Source: Prochlorococcus sp. AG-409-P01 (GTDB taxonomy: Bacteria; Cyanobacteriota; Cyanobacteriia; PCC-6307; Cyanobiaceae). From it: a DNA stretch of 64,000 nucleotides. Each line of letters opens with the position of its first letter. Within the stretch, counting starts at the first letter, position 1. The notes below the pieces were generated by a model that did not search any database, was not told the DNA's origin, and was given only the letters and a program-made list of their open reading frames with translations. This document shows positions 58,018-64,000 of the stretch, one piece after another. Both the position numbers and the translations under genes were made by a program. The stretch is from positions 101,546 through 165,545 of the forward strand of contig QCKM01000005.1 in assembly GCA_003215335.1 (NCBI GenBank), read 5' to 3'.

Positions 58018-58100
58018 CATAAAAAACCCCCAGTGCTCAAAGCTGGGGGAACCACTTCCGCTGCTCACAATTTCATGTAAGCGGAACAGGAAGAGCTTTG
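58018..58100 (-). ncRNA. candidate small RNA with strong terminator
   Basis: On the minus strand TTCCGCT and AGCGGAA frame a first stem, followed by CCCCCAG/CTGGGGG around TTTGAGCA and then TTTTTT. Two stems plus a perfect terminator is the layout of picocyanobacterial small RNAs, but the Yfr1 core is absent. It could instead just end the transcript of the hli-like gene 265 bases upstream. Confidence 0.45.
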
Positions 58101-58313
58101 CCATCGATAAGAATACCCAAAATCAGAAAAGTTCTGCTTTCTCACAAAAGCCTCAAGTCTCTAACAAAACAAATTTGCAGAAATGCCTTATAAAGCATCA
58201 ATAAGCTTGTGCCTAAGTTCAAGAATCAGCACCTCCCAAAGGGAAAGGCTCAACAGGAAATAATGATCCTTGCCAAGAACTTTTGCCTATAAAGATCAAG
58301 AAGAGCTAGTGAA
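58101..58313. other. gap, no gene seen
   Basis: About 210 bases between the candidate small RNA and the Hlip-like gene; short frames only. Confidence 0.35.
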
Positions 58314-58511
58314 CTACAACCAACGACCTTTCAGCAATCCAAAGGCAATCATCATGACCAATACCATCCATGCAAATCTTCCATGAAGCACCTCAGCACG
58401 GCTTAGTCGGGCGAAAGTCATCAGGAACAACTCCCAAAGAATTATTGAAGACAAATCCCATAGAACAGAGACTAAGGAATTTGTCGTATGTTTGTGCCGA
58501 CTGATCCCCAT
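58314..58511 (-). CDS. Hlip-like single-helix protein
   Basis: 65 residues from the ATG. AEVLHGRFAWMVLVMMIAFGLL has the chlorophyll-binding pattern ExxHGRxAW of the first helix of Lhc/Hlip proteins, here with His. N-terminal half: MGISRHKHTTNSL and another hydrophobic stretch. Hlips protect the photosystems and bind chlorophyll. The start region (GGCCGGGTGATGGGGATCAG) recurs at 62.2 kb. NblS, which controls hli genes in other cyanobacteria, is also in the window. Confidence 0.6.
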   Translation of the reverse strand: MGISRHKHTTNSLVSVLWDLSSIILWELFLMTFARLSRAEVLHGRFAWMVLVMMIAFGLLKGRWL

Positions 58512-58520
58512 CACCCGGCC
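58501..58520 (-). repeat. 20-base repeat over a start codon, copy 1
   Basis: GGCCGGGTGATGGGGATCAG on the minus strand includes the ATG of the Hlip-like gene and encodes MGIS. An identical copy lies at 62210-62229 with the same reading frame use. Confidence 0.9.
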
Positions 58521-58579
58521 AAGCCGACATTAATGGCTGTCAAGGGAAACGTCATGAGTAGTAAGCACTACTTATAGCG

Positions 58580-58630
58580 TCCAAGCTTTTAGGTTGACCC
58601 ACTATCTGTGGGTCAACCTAAAAGCTTGGA
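58580..58630. repeat. perfect 23-bp hairpin
   Basis: Arms 58580-58602 and 58608-58630 are exact inverted copies (CCAAGCTTTTAGGTTGACCC core) around the 5-base loop TATCT. It stands between the divergent Hlip-like gene and gene 58872. No T-run on either side. Confidence 0.95.
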
Positions 58631-58871
58631 GTAACTTGAAAAGCTATTTAACATAATCCAATGTATATAGCTTGCGCCACAGAATTCCCTTTTGCTTCAG
58701 ATAAAAAACAGTGATAGCAAAGGATTAGCATAAAGAGAACTCCCCTGAAATCGCCAATAAGGTCCATCTAAGCAGCATCAAATAATCATCCATTCACGGA
58801 CAACCCACCCACAGTCCTATGAGATTGGTACATTTACTCAAAGGTCAACCCAGATCAAGTAATCGACTGAT

Positions 58872-59156
58872 ATGACAAGCAAAGCAATAATTAATAAAGC
58901 TATAAACCAACTTTTACCTGAAGTCATAGGCAGCAAAGTAGCAAATGCAACAGATGACCTTACAGATCAACCGATTAAACGCATAAATCGGTGCACTGAG
59001 ATAGTTTTAGCTGAATATGCCGAAGCAACTTCATTGCTTGCCGACTGTGTCCCAGATGCAAGAAGAATGCTTGCTGCAGCCCAAAAGAAGCTAAATAGCC
59101 TTAGTTCATTATCTGTCCTTGCAACTGCAATTACAGAAGGAAACATGAATGACTGA
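58872..59156 (+). CDS. small helical protein, unknown
   Basis: 94 residues, all-helical (MTSKAIINKAINQLLPEV, then ADCVPDARRMLAAAQKKLNS). ATG start. The end overlaps the next ATG by eight bases, so the pair is probably translated together. Confidence 0.6.
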   Translation: MTSKAIINKAINQLLPEVIGSKVANATDDLTDQPIKRINRCTEIVLAEYAEATSLLADCVPDARRMLAAAQKKLNSLSSLSVLATAITEGNMND

Positions 59157-59460
59157 TTTCCCTCCATCAAAATTTGAGATTGAAATCCTTAGGATGTTCC
59201 AAAAAGAAGCAGAGTTTGAAGAACGATCCCCCAAGGAAGTAGATGCTCAGCTCAATTTAGGAAATGAGAAAATCATTGGCCTCTTTTTAGATCTTGAAGT
59301 AGAAGGATTTATTGAATGGGTCTATCTAAATCTTGTGGAAATAGACCTTGAGCGAAGCACTAAAGAAATCTACGATCAGGTTTATAACTCAAGTGCACGA
59401 CTAACCAATCAAGGGCAACTATTTCTGAAAAGCCTAAAACCATCAAAAGACATCGCTTAA
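59149..59460 (+). CDS. small acidic protein, unknown
   Basis: 103 residues, MTDFPPSKFEIEILRMFQKE onward; predicted mostly helical with ARLTNQGQLFLKSL near the end, which recalls a winged-helix, but this is weak. Coupled to the previous gene by overlap. Confidence 0.6.
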   Translation: MTDFPPSKFEIEILRMFQKEAEFEERSPKEVDAQLNLGNEKIIGLFLDLEVEGFIEWVYLNLVEIDLERSTKEIYDQVYNSSARLTNQGQLFLKSLKPSKDIA

Positions 59461-59565
59461 GCCAAAAGCAAAAGAGATCAGAAAAATAAATATGTGCGTC
59501 CAAAATTTTGCTAGTACACATTCAAAGGCCCTTGCAACTTTGAACAGTGTCAAAGCAAAACCCAT

Positions 59566-59706
59566 ATGGATAAACCAATGAACTATGAGGAATTACTTGA
59601 GCGTGTAAAGCAAGCTCATCTTCGAGGCAATGAAGAATTAGCAAAAGCCCTCTTCGCACGCGCGCTTGATTTAAAAAATCAGCTGAACTCAGGAGAAAAG
59701 CGATAA
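59566..59706 (+). CDS. 46-residue helical protein
   Basis: MDKPMNYEELLERVKQAHLR followed by GNEELAKALFARALDLKNQLN; two charged helices. ATG start. Good codon use; no family name. Confidence 0.5.
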   Translation: MDKPMNYEELLERVKQAHLRGNEELAKALFARALDLKNQLNSGEKR

Positions 59707-59722
59707 AAAGCTCTGCTTTTCT

Positions 59723-59896
59723 TCAAAGCTCTCTTAAAACCATCACCTCATCTTGAACAGTCTTATCAGCAAGCCATTCTTTGTACTCAAGAACTACCGC
59801 CATACGGTCACGCTCATTAAGCAAAGGCAGTCTTGTTACAGCATTGCCAATTGCTAGAGCAATAGATTTTTCAACTTGGGCTTGTTGTAAATCCAT
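59723..59896 (-). CDS. small conserved-looking protein, unknown
   Basis: 57 residues from ATG (MDLQQAQVEKSIALAIGNAV to EVMVLREL), helical and acidic. An earlier TTG adds three residues. Convergent with 59566-59706, 16 bases between the stops. Confidence 0.55.
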   Translation of the reverse strand: MDLQQAQVEKSIALAIGNAVTRLPLLNERDRMAVVLEYKEWLADKTVQDEVMVLREL

Positions 59897-59953
59897 CCAA
59901 GGCAACAGTTCGTTACTAGCAGTCTTCCTAAGATTGATCTAAATGCAAGTCAA

Positions 59954-60058
59954 TTGAATAGCTTGACTCTCTGGAAACTGAATTCCAAGCTTGAAATTGA
60001 GACATTAGAACTCATTGCAACTTTGTGGAGAAAGTCAAGCCAACCCATGCGAAGGTAA
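59954..60058 (+). CDS. 34-residue peptide, possible
   Basis: TTG start, NSLTLWKLNSKLEIETLELI then ATLWRKSSQPMRR; amphipathic and protein-like. The frame is open upstream for 21 more codons without a start. No ribosome site. Confidence 0.3.
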   Translation: MNSLTLWKLNSKLEIETLELIATLWRKSSQPMRR

Positions 60059-60172
60059 GCTAAAGGAATTTCCTCAAATCACTTCTAACTAAAATATCAA
60101 AACAAAAAATAGGAACACACGAATTACAAGAATTGACCTTAAGGCACAAGATTAGGTGACATATTTTCCAAT

Positions 60173-60331
60173 TTGATCAATTCAAATAGTGCGACCCAAG
60201 CTTTCCATCTGAATAGCAAAGCATTTATCGCACAAGGTTTTCAAGAATTATCTTCTTCAAAAAAGAGCACACAAAAGCAACTCATGACAGGCAATATCCA
60301 TAGAGATATCCACGAAAAAATCAAACTATGA
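60173..60331 (+). CDS. 52-residue frame, possible
   Basis: TTG start, INSNSATQAFHLNSKAFIAQ onward, polar and Lys-rich at the end. No good ribosome site, so weak. The rest of 60.06-60.40 kb holds nothing I can support. Confidence 0.25.
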   Translation: MINSNSATQAFHLNSKAFIAQGFQELSSSKKSTQKQLMTGNIHRDIHEKIKL

Positions 60332-60406
60332 AAAATAAAAAAATTATAAAGAGACTGCTTTTTGTGAGATTTTTCTAGTAGAAAAATGATAGGCAAGGAG
60401 CGGCAA

Positions 60407-60736
60407 ATGGCCTACTTCTCTTTTTTAAGCCAAGTACCAGGAGAAGACTTACTGGAGAGTTTTGAGCATTTGCTTGAAGAAGCTGGCCTCAAAGTATCAC
60501 AAGAATTTAGCAATCCTGCTCACATATATGCTGAAGACAAGGCAGAGGGTATTAGCTCCCAATCAGTAGTTAAAGTCCTTATTTCTTGGAGTGACAAAAA
60601 ACATCGGCAATGCTCAGTTGAAATCAGAAGTGATGAGCCCTTTTTGAAAAAGGATACTCACTGCAAAAGAGTGACAAGTGCACTTCATAGCTTGTTGCCT
60701 TCCAAATCGACAACAAACCAAGTTGCTTCCTTCTAA
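60407..60736 (+). CDS. small protein, unknown
   Basis: 109 residues from the ATG with GGAG six bases upstream, which decides against the earlier ATG at 60386. MAYFSFLSQVPGEDLLESFE; alpha/beta look with VVKVLISWSDKKHRQCSVEIRS. No family known. Confidence 0.6.
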   Translation: MAYFSFLSQVPGEDLLESFEHLLEEAGLKVSQEFSNPAHIYAEDKAEGISSQSVVKVLISWSDKKHRQCSVEIRSDEPFLKKDTHCKRVTSALHSLLPSKSTTNQVASF

Positions 60737-60780
60737 AAATCAAAGGTGGATAAAAGAATTTCTGGTTTGTATTTAGCAAG

Positions 60781-60882
60781 ATGTCTAATAGTCTTGATAG
60801 TCACATAAATGAATTTAGGAGAAGGGCTTTCATTAGGCCTAGAGAAATTAGACCACAGATAATCATTGGGGAAAATTCTTAA
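60781..60882 (+). CDS. 33-residue basic peptide, possible
   Basis: MSNSLDSHINEFRRRAFIRP then REIRPQIIIGENS. Arg-rich helix followed by a strand. ATG start, weak ribosome site. Confidence 0.35.
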   Translation: MSNSLDSHINEFRRRAFIRPREIRPQIIIGENS

Positions 60883-60909
60883 TAGCCTTGAACTTAAAAA
60901 CTGCCAAAA

Positions 60910-61059
60910 CTATCGCCACCTTATTCTCTCAGGATTTTGTTTTTCAATTTTTTTGAGGAGCAAAACAACTCCCAAAATACTTAATGGCCCAAGAATAGAT
61001 ACAACCCCAATAAAGCTTTTTATTGTTGGATCAAGTGAGGCGAAAATAGTGGCTTGCAT
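60910..61059 (-). CDS. 49-residue membrane protein
   Basis: MQATIFASLDPTIKSFIGVV with a helix to LLLKKIEKQNPERIRWR. One clear transmembrane helix and a basic tail. The ATG lies five bases after the stop of 61064-61282, so the two look coupled. A plus-strand frame over this place has no support. Confidence 0.6.
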   Translation of the reverse strand: MQATIFASLDPTIKSFIGVVSILGPLSILGVVLLLKKIEKQNPERIRWR

Positions 61060-61063
61060 TTCA

Positions 61064-61282
61064 TTAGTTCCCTATTAAAAGCCTCTGACGTTGTTTCCTG
61101 GATTTCTCAGCAAGTGCCATCTCGAGTTCAATTTGTCTGTGTAAAAGACGACTCTCATTTTTCAAGAGTCTCAAGCCAAGCCAAGCGCAGCCCAAAGCTA
61201 CAACAGTAGGAACAGCCTTTATTATCAATGCATTGCGATAGTTCATATCTTCAAGTAATGAATAAGCCTTCTTACAAGACAT
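61064..61282 (-). CDS. small membrane protein, unknown
   Basis: 72 residues; helix ALIIKAVPTVVALGCAWLGLRL then a charged helix (ESRLLHRQIELEMALAEKSRKQRQR). A start at 61246 (MNYRNALI) is possible. Coupled to the next small gene. Confidence 0.55.
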   Translation of the reverse strand: MSCKKAYSLLEDMNYRNALIIKAVPTVVALGCAWLGLRLLKNESRLLHRQIELEMALAEKSRKQRQRLLIGN

Positions 61283-61415
61283 AAGAGAAGGTTAAAGGTA
61301 AAAGCAATCTAAAAATCAAACCAAACTATCCCAGCAGCATCAAAGTAATTCTTCTTCCCTGACACACTTAACAACCAAAAAGGTGGTGTTGAGCATTCTT
61401 ATTGATTGTTCCAAA

Positions 61416-61580
61416 TCAACTCCCATGACATGAGAAGGCACCCATCAAAAAAGTATGAAAAGAAGGCAATGCCCGATCTAAGCCCCAAAACAGTGCTCCT
61501 GTTGAGAAAAATATGATCGCTAGTTTTTGCACCCAATTAAAACTCCTGTTTTGAAGGCCTGCCTGGATTGCTGAGTTCAT
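61416..61580 (-). CDS. 54-residue membrane protein
   Basis: MNSAIQAGLQNRSFNWVQKL then AIIFFSTGALFWGLDRALPS and FHTFLMGAFSCHGS. One hydrophobic helix, convincing composition. ATG start, weak ribosome site. The DNA between it and 61282 holds nothing further. Confidence 0.5.
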   Translation of the reverse strand: MNSAIQAGLQNRSFNWVQKLAIIFFSTGALFWGLDRALPSFHTFLMGAFSCHGS

Positions 61581-61637
61581 CTTGAAGTGGATAATTTCAC
61601 GTCAAACTAGCTTCTTTTTCTAAAGGAGACTGCTTCT

Positions 61638-61724
61638 TTGCAACAAACCCAGATAGGTGATATGCGCCTTTTACCTTGTTTTTGGAATAAAACCTACTTA
61701 ATCGAAATGGGCGATGGTGTTTAA
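61638..61724 (+). CDS. 28-residue peptide, possible
   Basis: TTG start with AAAGGAG nine bases before it; reads QQTQIGDMRLLPCFWNKTYL then IEMGDGV. Seven bases later the 52-residue gene starts, so it may be a coupled leader. Confidence 0.4.
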   Translation: MQQTQIGDMRLLPCFWNKTYLIEMGDGV

Positions 61725-61731
61725 TGCGTAT

Positions 61732-61890
61732 ATGGAAAAACCAAAGAAAAGACTTACAAACCTTCAATCACGACCAAAATTCGGAGCTATGACTCACGAC
61801 TTAACCAATGAATGGTATGTGGATATTGAAGCCAGCGGGCAACGCAAAAGGTACCTTCGAGCTCTTAAGGCAGAACAAAAAGCCTACTGA
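61732..61890 (+). CDS. 52-residue basic protein
   Basis: MEKPKKRLTNLQSRPKFGAM then THDLTNEWYVDIEASGQRKR and YLRALKAEQKAY. Basic; the WYVDI segment looks like a beta strand. ATG start. No family known. Confidence 0.55.
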   Translation: MEKPKKRLTNLQSRPKFGAMTHDLTNEWYVDIEASGQRKRYLRALKAEQKAY

Positions 61891-61908
61891 CCCTAAAGCC
61901 TTACCGCC

Positions 61909-62133
61909 CTACTCATTTCCAAACCCGACTTGGCACACCTCAGGGGTATCCAAAGATACGCCTATGCGACATCCAACTTGAATCAGGCCTCTATCCAATA
62001 GTCTTCCTAGCTTTAATGCGGTGGCCTCTTCTAGCCTTGAGAAATCTCTTTGATGGCTAGCAACCCATTCCATCTCATCACTGGTGATTATTCCTGTGGA
62101 GACAGATTCAAGAAAAAGTAATCCGAGGTTCAT
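61909..62133 (-). CDS. 74-residue protein, unknown
   Basis: MNLGLLFLESVSTGIITSDE then EMEWVASHQRDFSRLEEATALKLGRLLDRG; helical, one Cys pair (GCRIGVSLDTPEVC). ATG start without a clear ribosome site; a short frame with the 20-base repeat ends 10 bases upstream. Confidence 0.6.
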   Translation of the reverse strand: MNLGLLFLESVSTGIITSDEMEWVASHQRDFSRLEEATALKLGRLLDRGLIQVGCRIGVSLDTPEVCQVGFGNE

Positions 62134-62142
62134 GGCATTCGA

Positions 62143-62220
62143 TCAAAACAGTTTGTAGATAAAAACACCACCTAATTGGCTGGAGGTGATTTTACCTAGT
62201 GCTGACCGGCTGATCCCCAT
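62143..62220 (-). CDS. 25-residue upstream frame sharing MGISR
   Basis: Starts MGISRSALGKITSSQLGG. Its start lies in the second 20-base repeat, the same sequence that starts the Hlip-like gene. It ends 10 bases before the ATG of 61909-62133, so it could be a leader peptide or a cut-off hli copy. Confidence 0.35.
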   Translation of the reverse strand: MGISRSALGKITSSQLGGVFIYKLF

Positions 62221-62229
62221 CACCCGGCC
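62210..62229 (-). repeat. 20-base repeat over a start codon, copy 2
   Basis: Identical to 58501-58520. Flanking GGCCGG/CCGGTC can fold into a short stem here. Confidence 0.9.
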
Positions 62230-62319
62230 TTCGAAAGGACAATAGTCAGTGTCAAGAAAAGATGATGAGTTCATAACACTAGATATAGATTTGGCTTAAC
62301 TGATCTTTACCATTAGGCG

Positions 62320-62442
62320 CTACAAGTAGTAGAGCGGGTTCCTTACCAAGACAATCTTGACAAGTACTTGTAGACGTTGCATCTCAAATTCTTCATTGAC
62401 AGACCAACCTGATTTGGAATATTTGCCAACACCTCTTCTCAA
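62320..62442 (-). CDS. 40-residue protein, possible
   Basis: TTG start with AAGGG five bases upstream: MRRGVGKYSKSGWSVNEEFE then MQRLQVLVKIVLVRNPLYYL. The SGWSVNEEFEMQRLQ part looks protein-like. Not recognised. Confidence 0.35.
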   Translation of the reverse strand: MRRGVGKYSKSGWSVNEEFEMQRLQVLVKIVLVRNPLYYL

Positions 62443-62550
62443 CCCAACCCTTTAAAACGACGATCTTTTCTACTGAAAGTCTTGCATCAACCCTCATCAG
62501 CTGAACATCAACCTATAAGACAACAACATTGATATCGCTCATATAGAAAG

Positions 62551-62775
62551 TTAAAAGTCTGCTGAATCACGCTGAATATGTTTGTCCAGTGTGGCCAGTG
62601 CAACTCTGATCGCCTGAAGTTCATGCTCTAAGCGATCTCTTCTGTAATGAAGAACCCCAAGCTTTTTCTTCATTTCAAGTCGCCTTCTCTTTCGAAAATC
62701 AAATCGAGATGTGGTCTCAGACAAGTAGCTTGCTGACTTGTCTCGTGGCTCTGGTTCTGACATTTCATTTTCCAT
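62551..62775 (-). CDS. small coiled-coil protein, unknown
   Basis: 74 residues from MENEMSEPEPRDKSA. Very basic middle (FDFRKRRRLEMKKKL) and a helical end (RRDRLEHELQAIRVALATLDKHIQ). Two earlier starts exist. No family. Confidence 0.5.
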   Translation of the reverse strand: MENEMSEPEPRDKSASYLSETTSRFDFRKRRRLEMKKKLGVLHYRRDRLEHELQAIRVALATLDKHIQRDSADF

Positions 62776-63089
62776 GAAGATGACTCCAGTAAAGGTTTTT
62801 TTCAAAGGAAAGCTCTTAGCTATCCCCATAGTCCTTGTGCCCTTAATGATCAAAGCTCTCCTTCAGAGCTCTAAATATGGTGTAGCCCAAAGAAACCTGC
62901 ATTGGCATCGGTGTTTAGCCCGGAGTGTTTACGCTTACTTGATTAATAGTGACAAAATTTACCTGCCAAAACCTTAAAAAGAAATCGAAATCATTGAAGA
63001 TTCGCAGGAAGTTTTCATAGAGTGCAAGAGCCATCCAATGCTTAAGTCTTAAAAGCATATCTTCAACAAAATCGAACAACAAAAGGCAA

Positions 63090-63503
63090 ATGACAGCAGG
63101 CGAAGCATTTTCAAAAAAGGTTCTTAACGTGCTAGGCGAACCACTACATGTTTGCAGTTGTGAGCCAATGACTGGTTGGTATCGAGATGGGTATTGCAAA
63201 ACTGATGATTCTGACCTTGGCCTCCACACTGTTTGTTGTGTAATTAATGAATCATTTCTCTCATACAGTAAAGCCCAAGGGAATGATCTATCCACACCTA
63301 TACCTGAGTATGGATTTCCAGGAGTAAAAGCAGGCGATCACTGGTGTTTATGTGCGCCTCGATGGAAGCAAGCTTATGAAGATGGGATGGCGCCTTTAGT
63401 CCGTCTACAAGCAACAGAAATTGGCACTTTAAGCATTATTGGGATTGAACTACTAATGCAGCATGCCTACAACGAAAATTCAAATGGTCAGGGGAAAACC
63501 TAG
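63090..63503 (+). CDS. DUF2237-family protein
   Basis: 137 residues. VLNVLGEPLHVCSCEPMTGWYRDGYC, DLGLHTVCCVINESFLSYSK, and AGDHWCLCAPRWKQAYEDG match the conserved blocks of DUF2237, a small Cys-rich bacterial family of unknown function. The GNDLSTPIPEYGFPG stretch is also typical. ATG start. Confidence 0.9.
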   Translation: MTAGEAFSKKVLNVLGEPLHVCSCEPMTGWYRDGYCKTDDSDLGLHTVCCVINESFLSYSKAQGNDLSTPIPEYGFPGVKAGDHWCLCAPRWKQAYEDGMAPLVRLQATEIGTLSIIGIELLMQHAYNENSNGQGKT

Positions 63504-63581
63504 CCCAATTGATATCAATAATTTTCCAAAGGCATATCTCAAATCACCTAAGTCCAAGCGGAAAAATCTAGGCGGAATTGC

Positions 63582-64000
63582 CTAAAAAGCCATAAATAAA
63601 ATCAAGAAGGCTCTTGTCATTTCAATCAAAAAAACAACCCCCAATATCTGAAGCACAAACTTGGTATCTGCAATGCGCTGAATCCTCAACAAATTCAAGT
63701 TCCCTGTGGAGAGTTTTCTGATTCCTAATGGAAGATTGCTTTGATTGTCTTTGGCATGGGCTAATACTTCTTTTTTCTGTTCTTTAAAGAACACTCGATC
63801 AGAGGTCAATTTATCGTCATCGCCAAAATCAGTTGTATTTTTTGGCATTTGATCTATCTCTTCTTCTGCATCTGGTCTGAACTGAATTAATTGTTGAGTA
63901 TCAACTTCAGATGTCAGACTTTGCATAGGGTCTTCCTCTTTGTTTGAAGTTGCCCCAAATTCTTCATGAGCCTCCGAAGAAGACGTGTTCTGATCACCTA
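63582..64000 (-). CDS. membrane protein, partial at window edge
   Basis: C-terminal helix FVLQILGVVFLIEMTRAFLILF; the rest is acidic and polar. The frame stays open from an ATG at 63926 to the end of the window, and the upstream part (SSSEAHEEFGATSNKEED) has the same acidic character, so the true start is probably outside. No family. Confidence 0.5.
   Translation of the reverse strand, partial: GDQNTSSSEAHEEFGATSNKEEDPMQSLTSEVDTQQLIQFRPDAEEEIDQMPKNTTDFGDDDKLTSDRVFFKEQKKEVLAHAKDNQSNLPLGIRKLSTGNLNLLRIQRIADTKFVLQILGVVFLIEMTRAFLILFMAF

Noticed and set aside
58018..58100. Yfr1 small RNA
   Set aside because: The single-stranded core ACTCCTCACAC expected for Yfr1 is not there on either strand.
60866..61078. 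70-codon plus-strand frame
   Set aside because: It covers the better supported minus-strand 49-residue membrane protein and has no ribosome site.

Overview
The window looks like the chromosome of a picocyanobacterium, most likely a low-light Prochlorococcus. Evidence for this: kaiC and kaiB lie next to rplU/rpmA with no kaiA gene; there is an NblS-type sensor kinase, a plant-type [2Fe-2S] ferredoxin, a high-light-inducible-like one-helix protein, several proteins of cyanobacterial families (DUF3119, DUF3086, DUF1825), a lipid-A/Omp85 cluster, very short intergenic gaps, and a large set of tiny proteins of unknown function. By eye the housekeeping part is near 42% G+C; the region after the tRNA-Val gene and the end of the window are clearly more AT-rich. 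The clade assignment is inference.

Layout. 0-9 kb: pnp, cysQ-like phosphatase, rsmI, a helix-turn-helix protein beside tRNA-Arg, several small membrane or secreted proteins, gluQ and the HU gene. 9-19 kb: a beta-lactamase-fold protein, glgX, tRNA-Gly, a GPH-type sugar symporter, then a tightly coupled lipid/membrane set (MlaE-type permease, DUF3119, DUF3086, plsY), followed by pyrF and tyrS on the other strand. 19-29.6 kb: a GIY-YIG-fold protein, pepA, then a minus-strand run (purC, Omp85/BamA, lpxC, fabZ, lpxA, lpxB, msrA) that makes and inserts outer-membrane components. 29.6-36.3 kb: purD, nblS, kaiC, kaiB, rplU, rpmA. 36-47 kb: a methyltransferase, truB, nagB-like deaminase, SpoIID-domain protein, rnz, ferredoxin, prmA, serA, an S4-domain protein and tRNA-Val.

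47-49.3 kb: directly after tRNA-Val sits a two-gene AT-rich cassette (a possible glycan-related protein and a DegT-type sugar aminotransferase), probably acquired surface-polysaccharide genes; murD follows on the other strand. 50.8-64 kb is accessory in character: many proteins of 28-120 residues, a cobalamin riboswitch in front of a HupE-type cobalt transporter gene, a ferredoxin/beta-lactamase fusion, a methyltransferase, a rhomboid gene broken by one in-frame stop, an Hlip-like protein, two very long perfect hairpins, a 20-base repeat shared by two start regions, and a DUF2237 gene. Several of these small genes are too short, or lack the usual start codon, to be found by ordinary length cut-offs.

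How the parts fit: NblS and the KaiBC pair are light and time regulators next to purine and ribosomal genes; NblS (Hik33) is known in other cyanobacteria to control hli genes, one of which may lie at 58.3 kb. No CRISPR array, IS transposase, integrase or rRNA gene was seen. The most interesting leftovers are the start-codon hairpin at 7.35 kb, the 34-bp palindrome inside the symporter gene, the long hairpins at 50.97 and 58.6 kb, and two open frames (35.25-35.40 and 51.23-51.45 kb) that read like proteins but have no ATG/GTG/TTG start.
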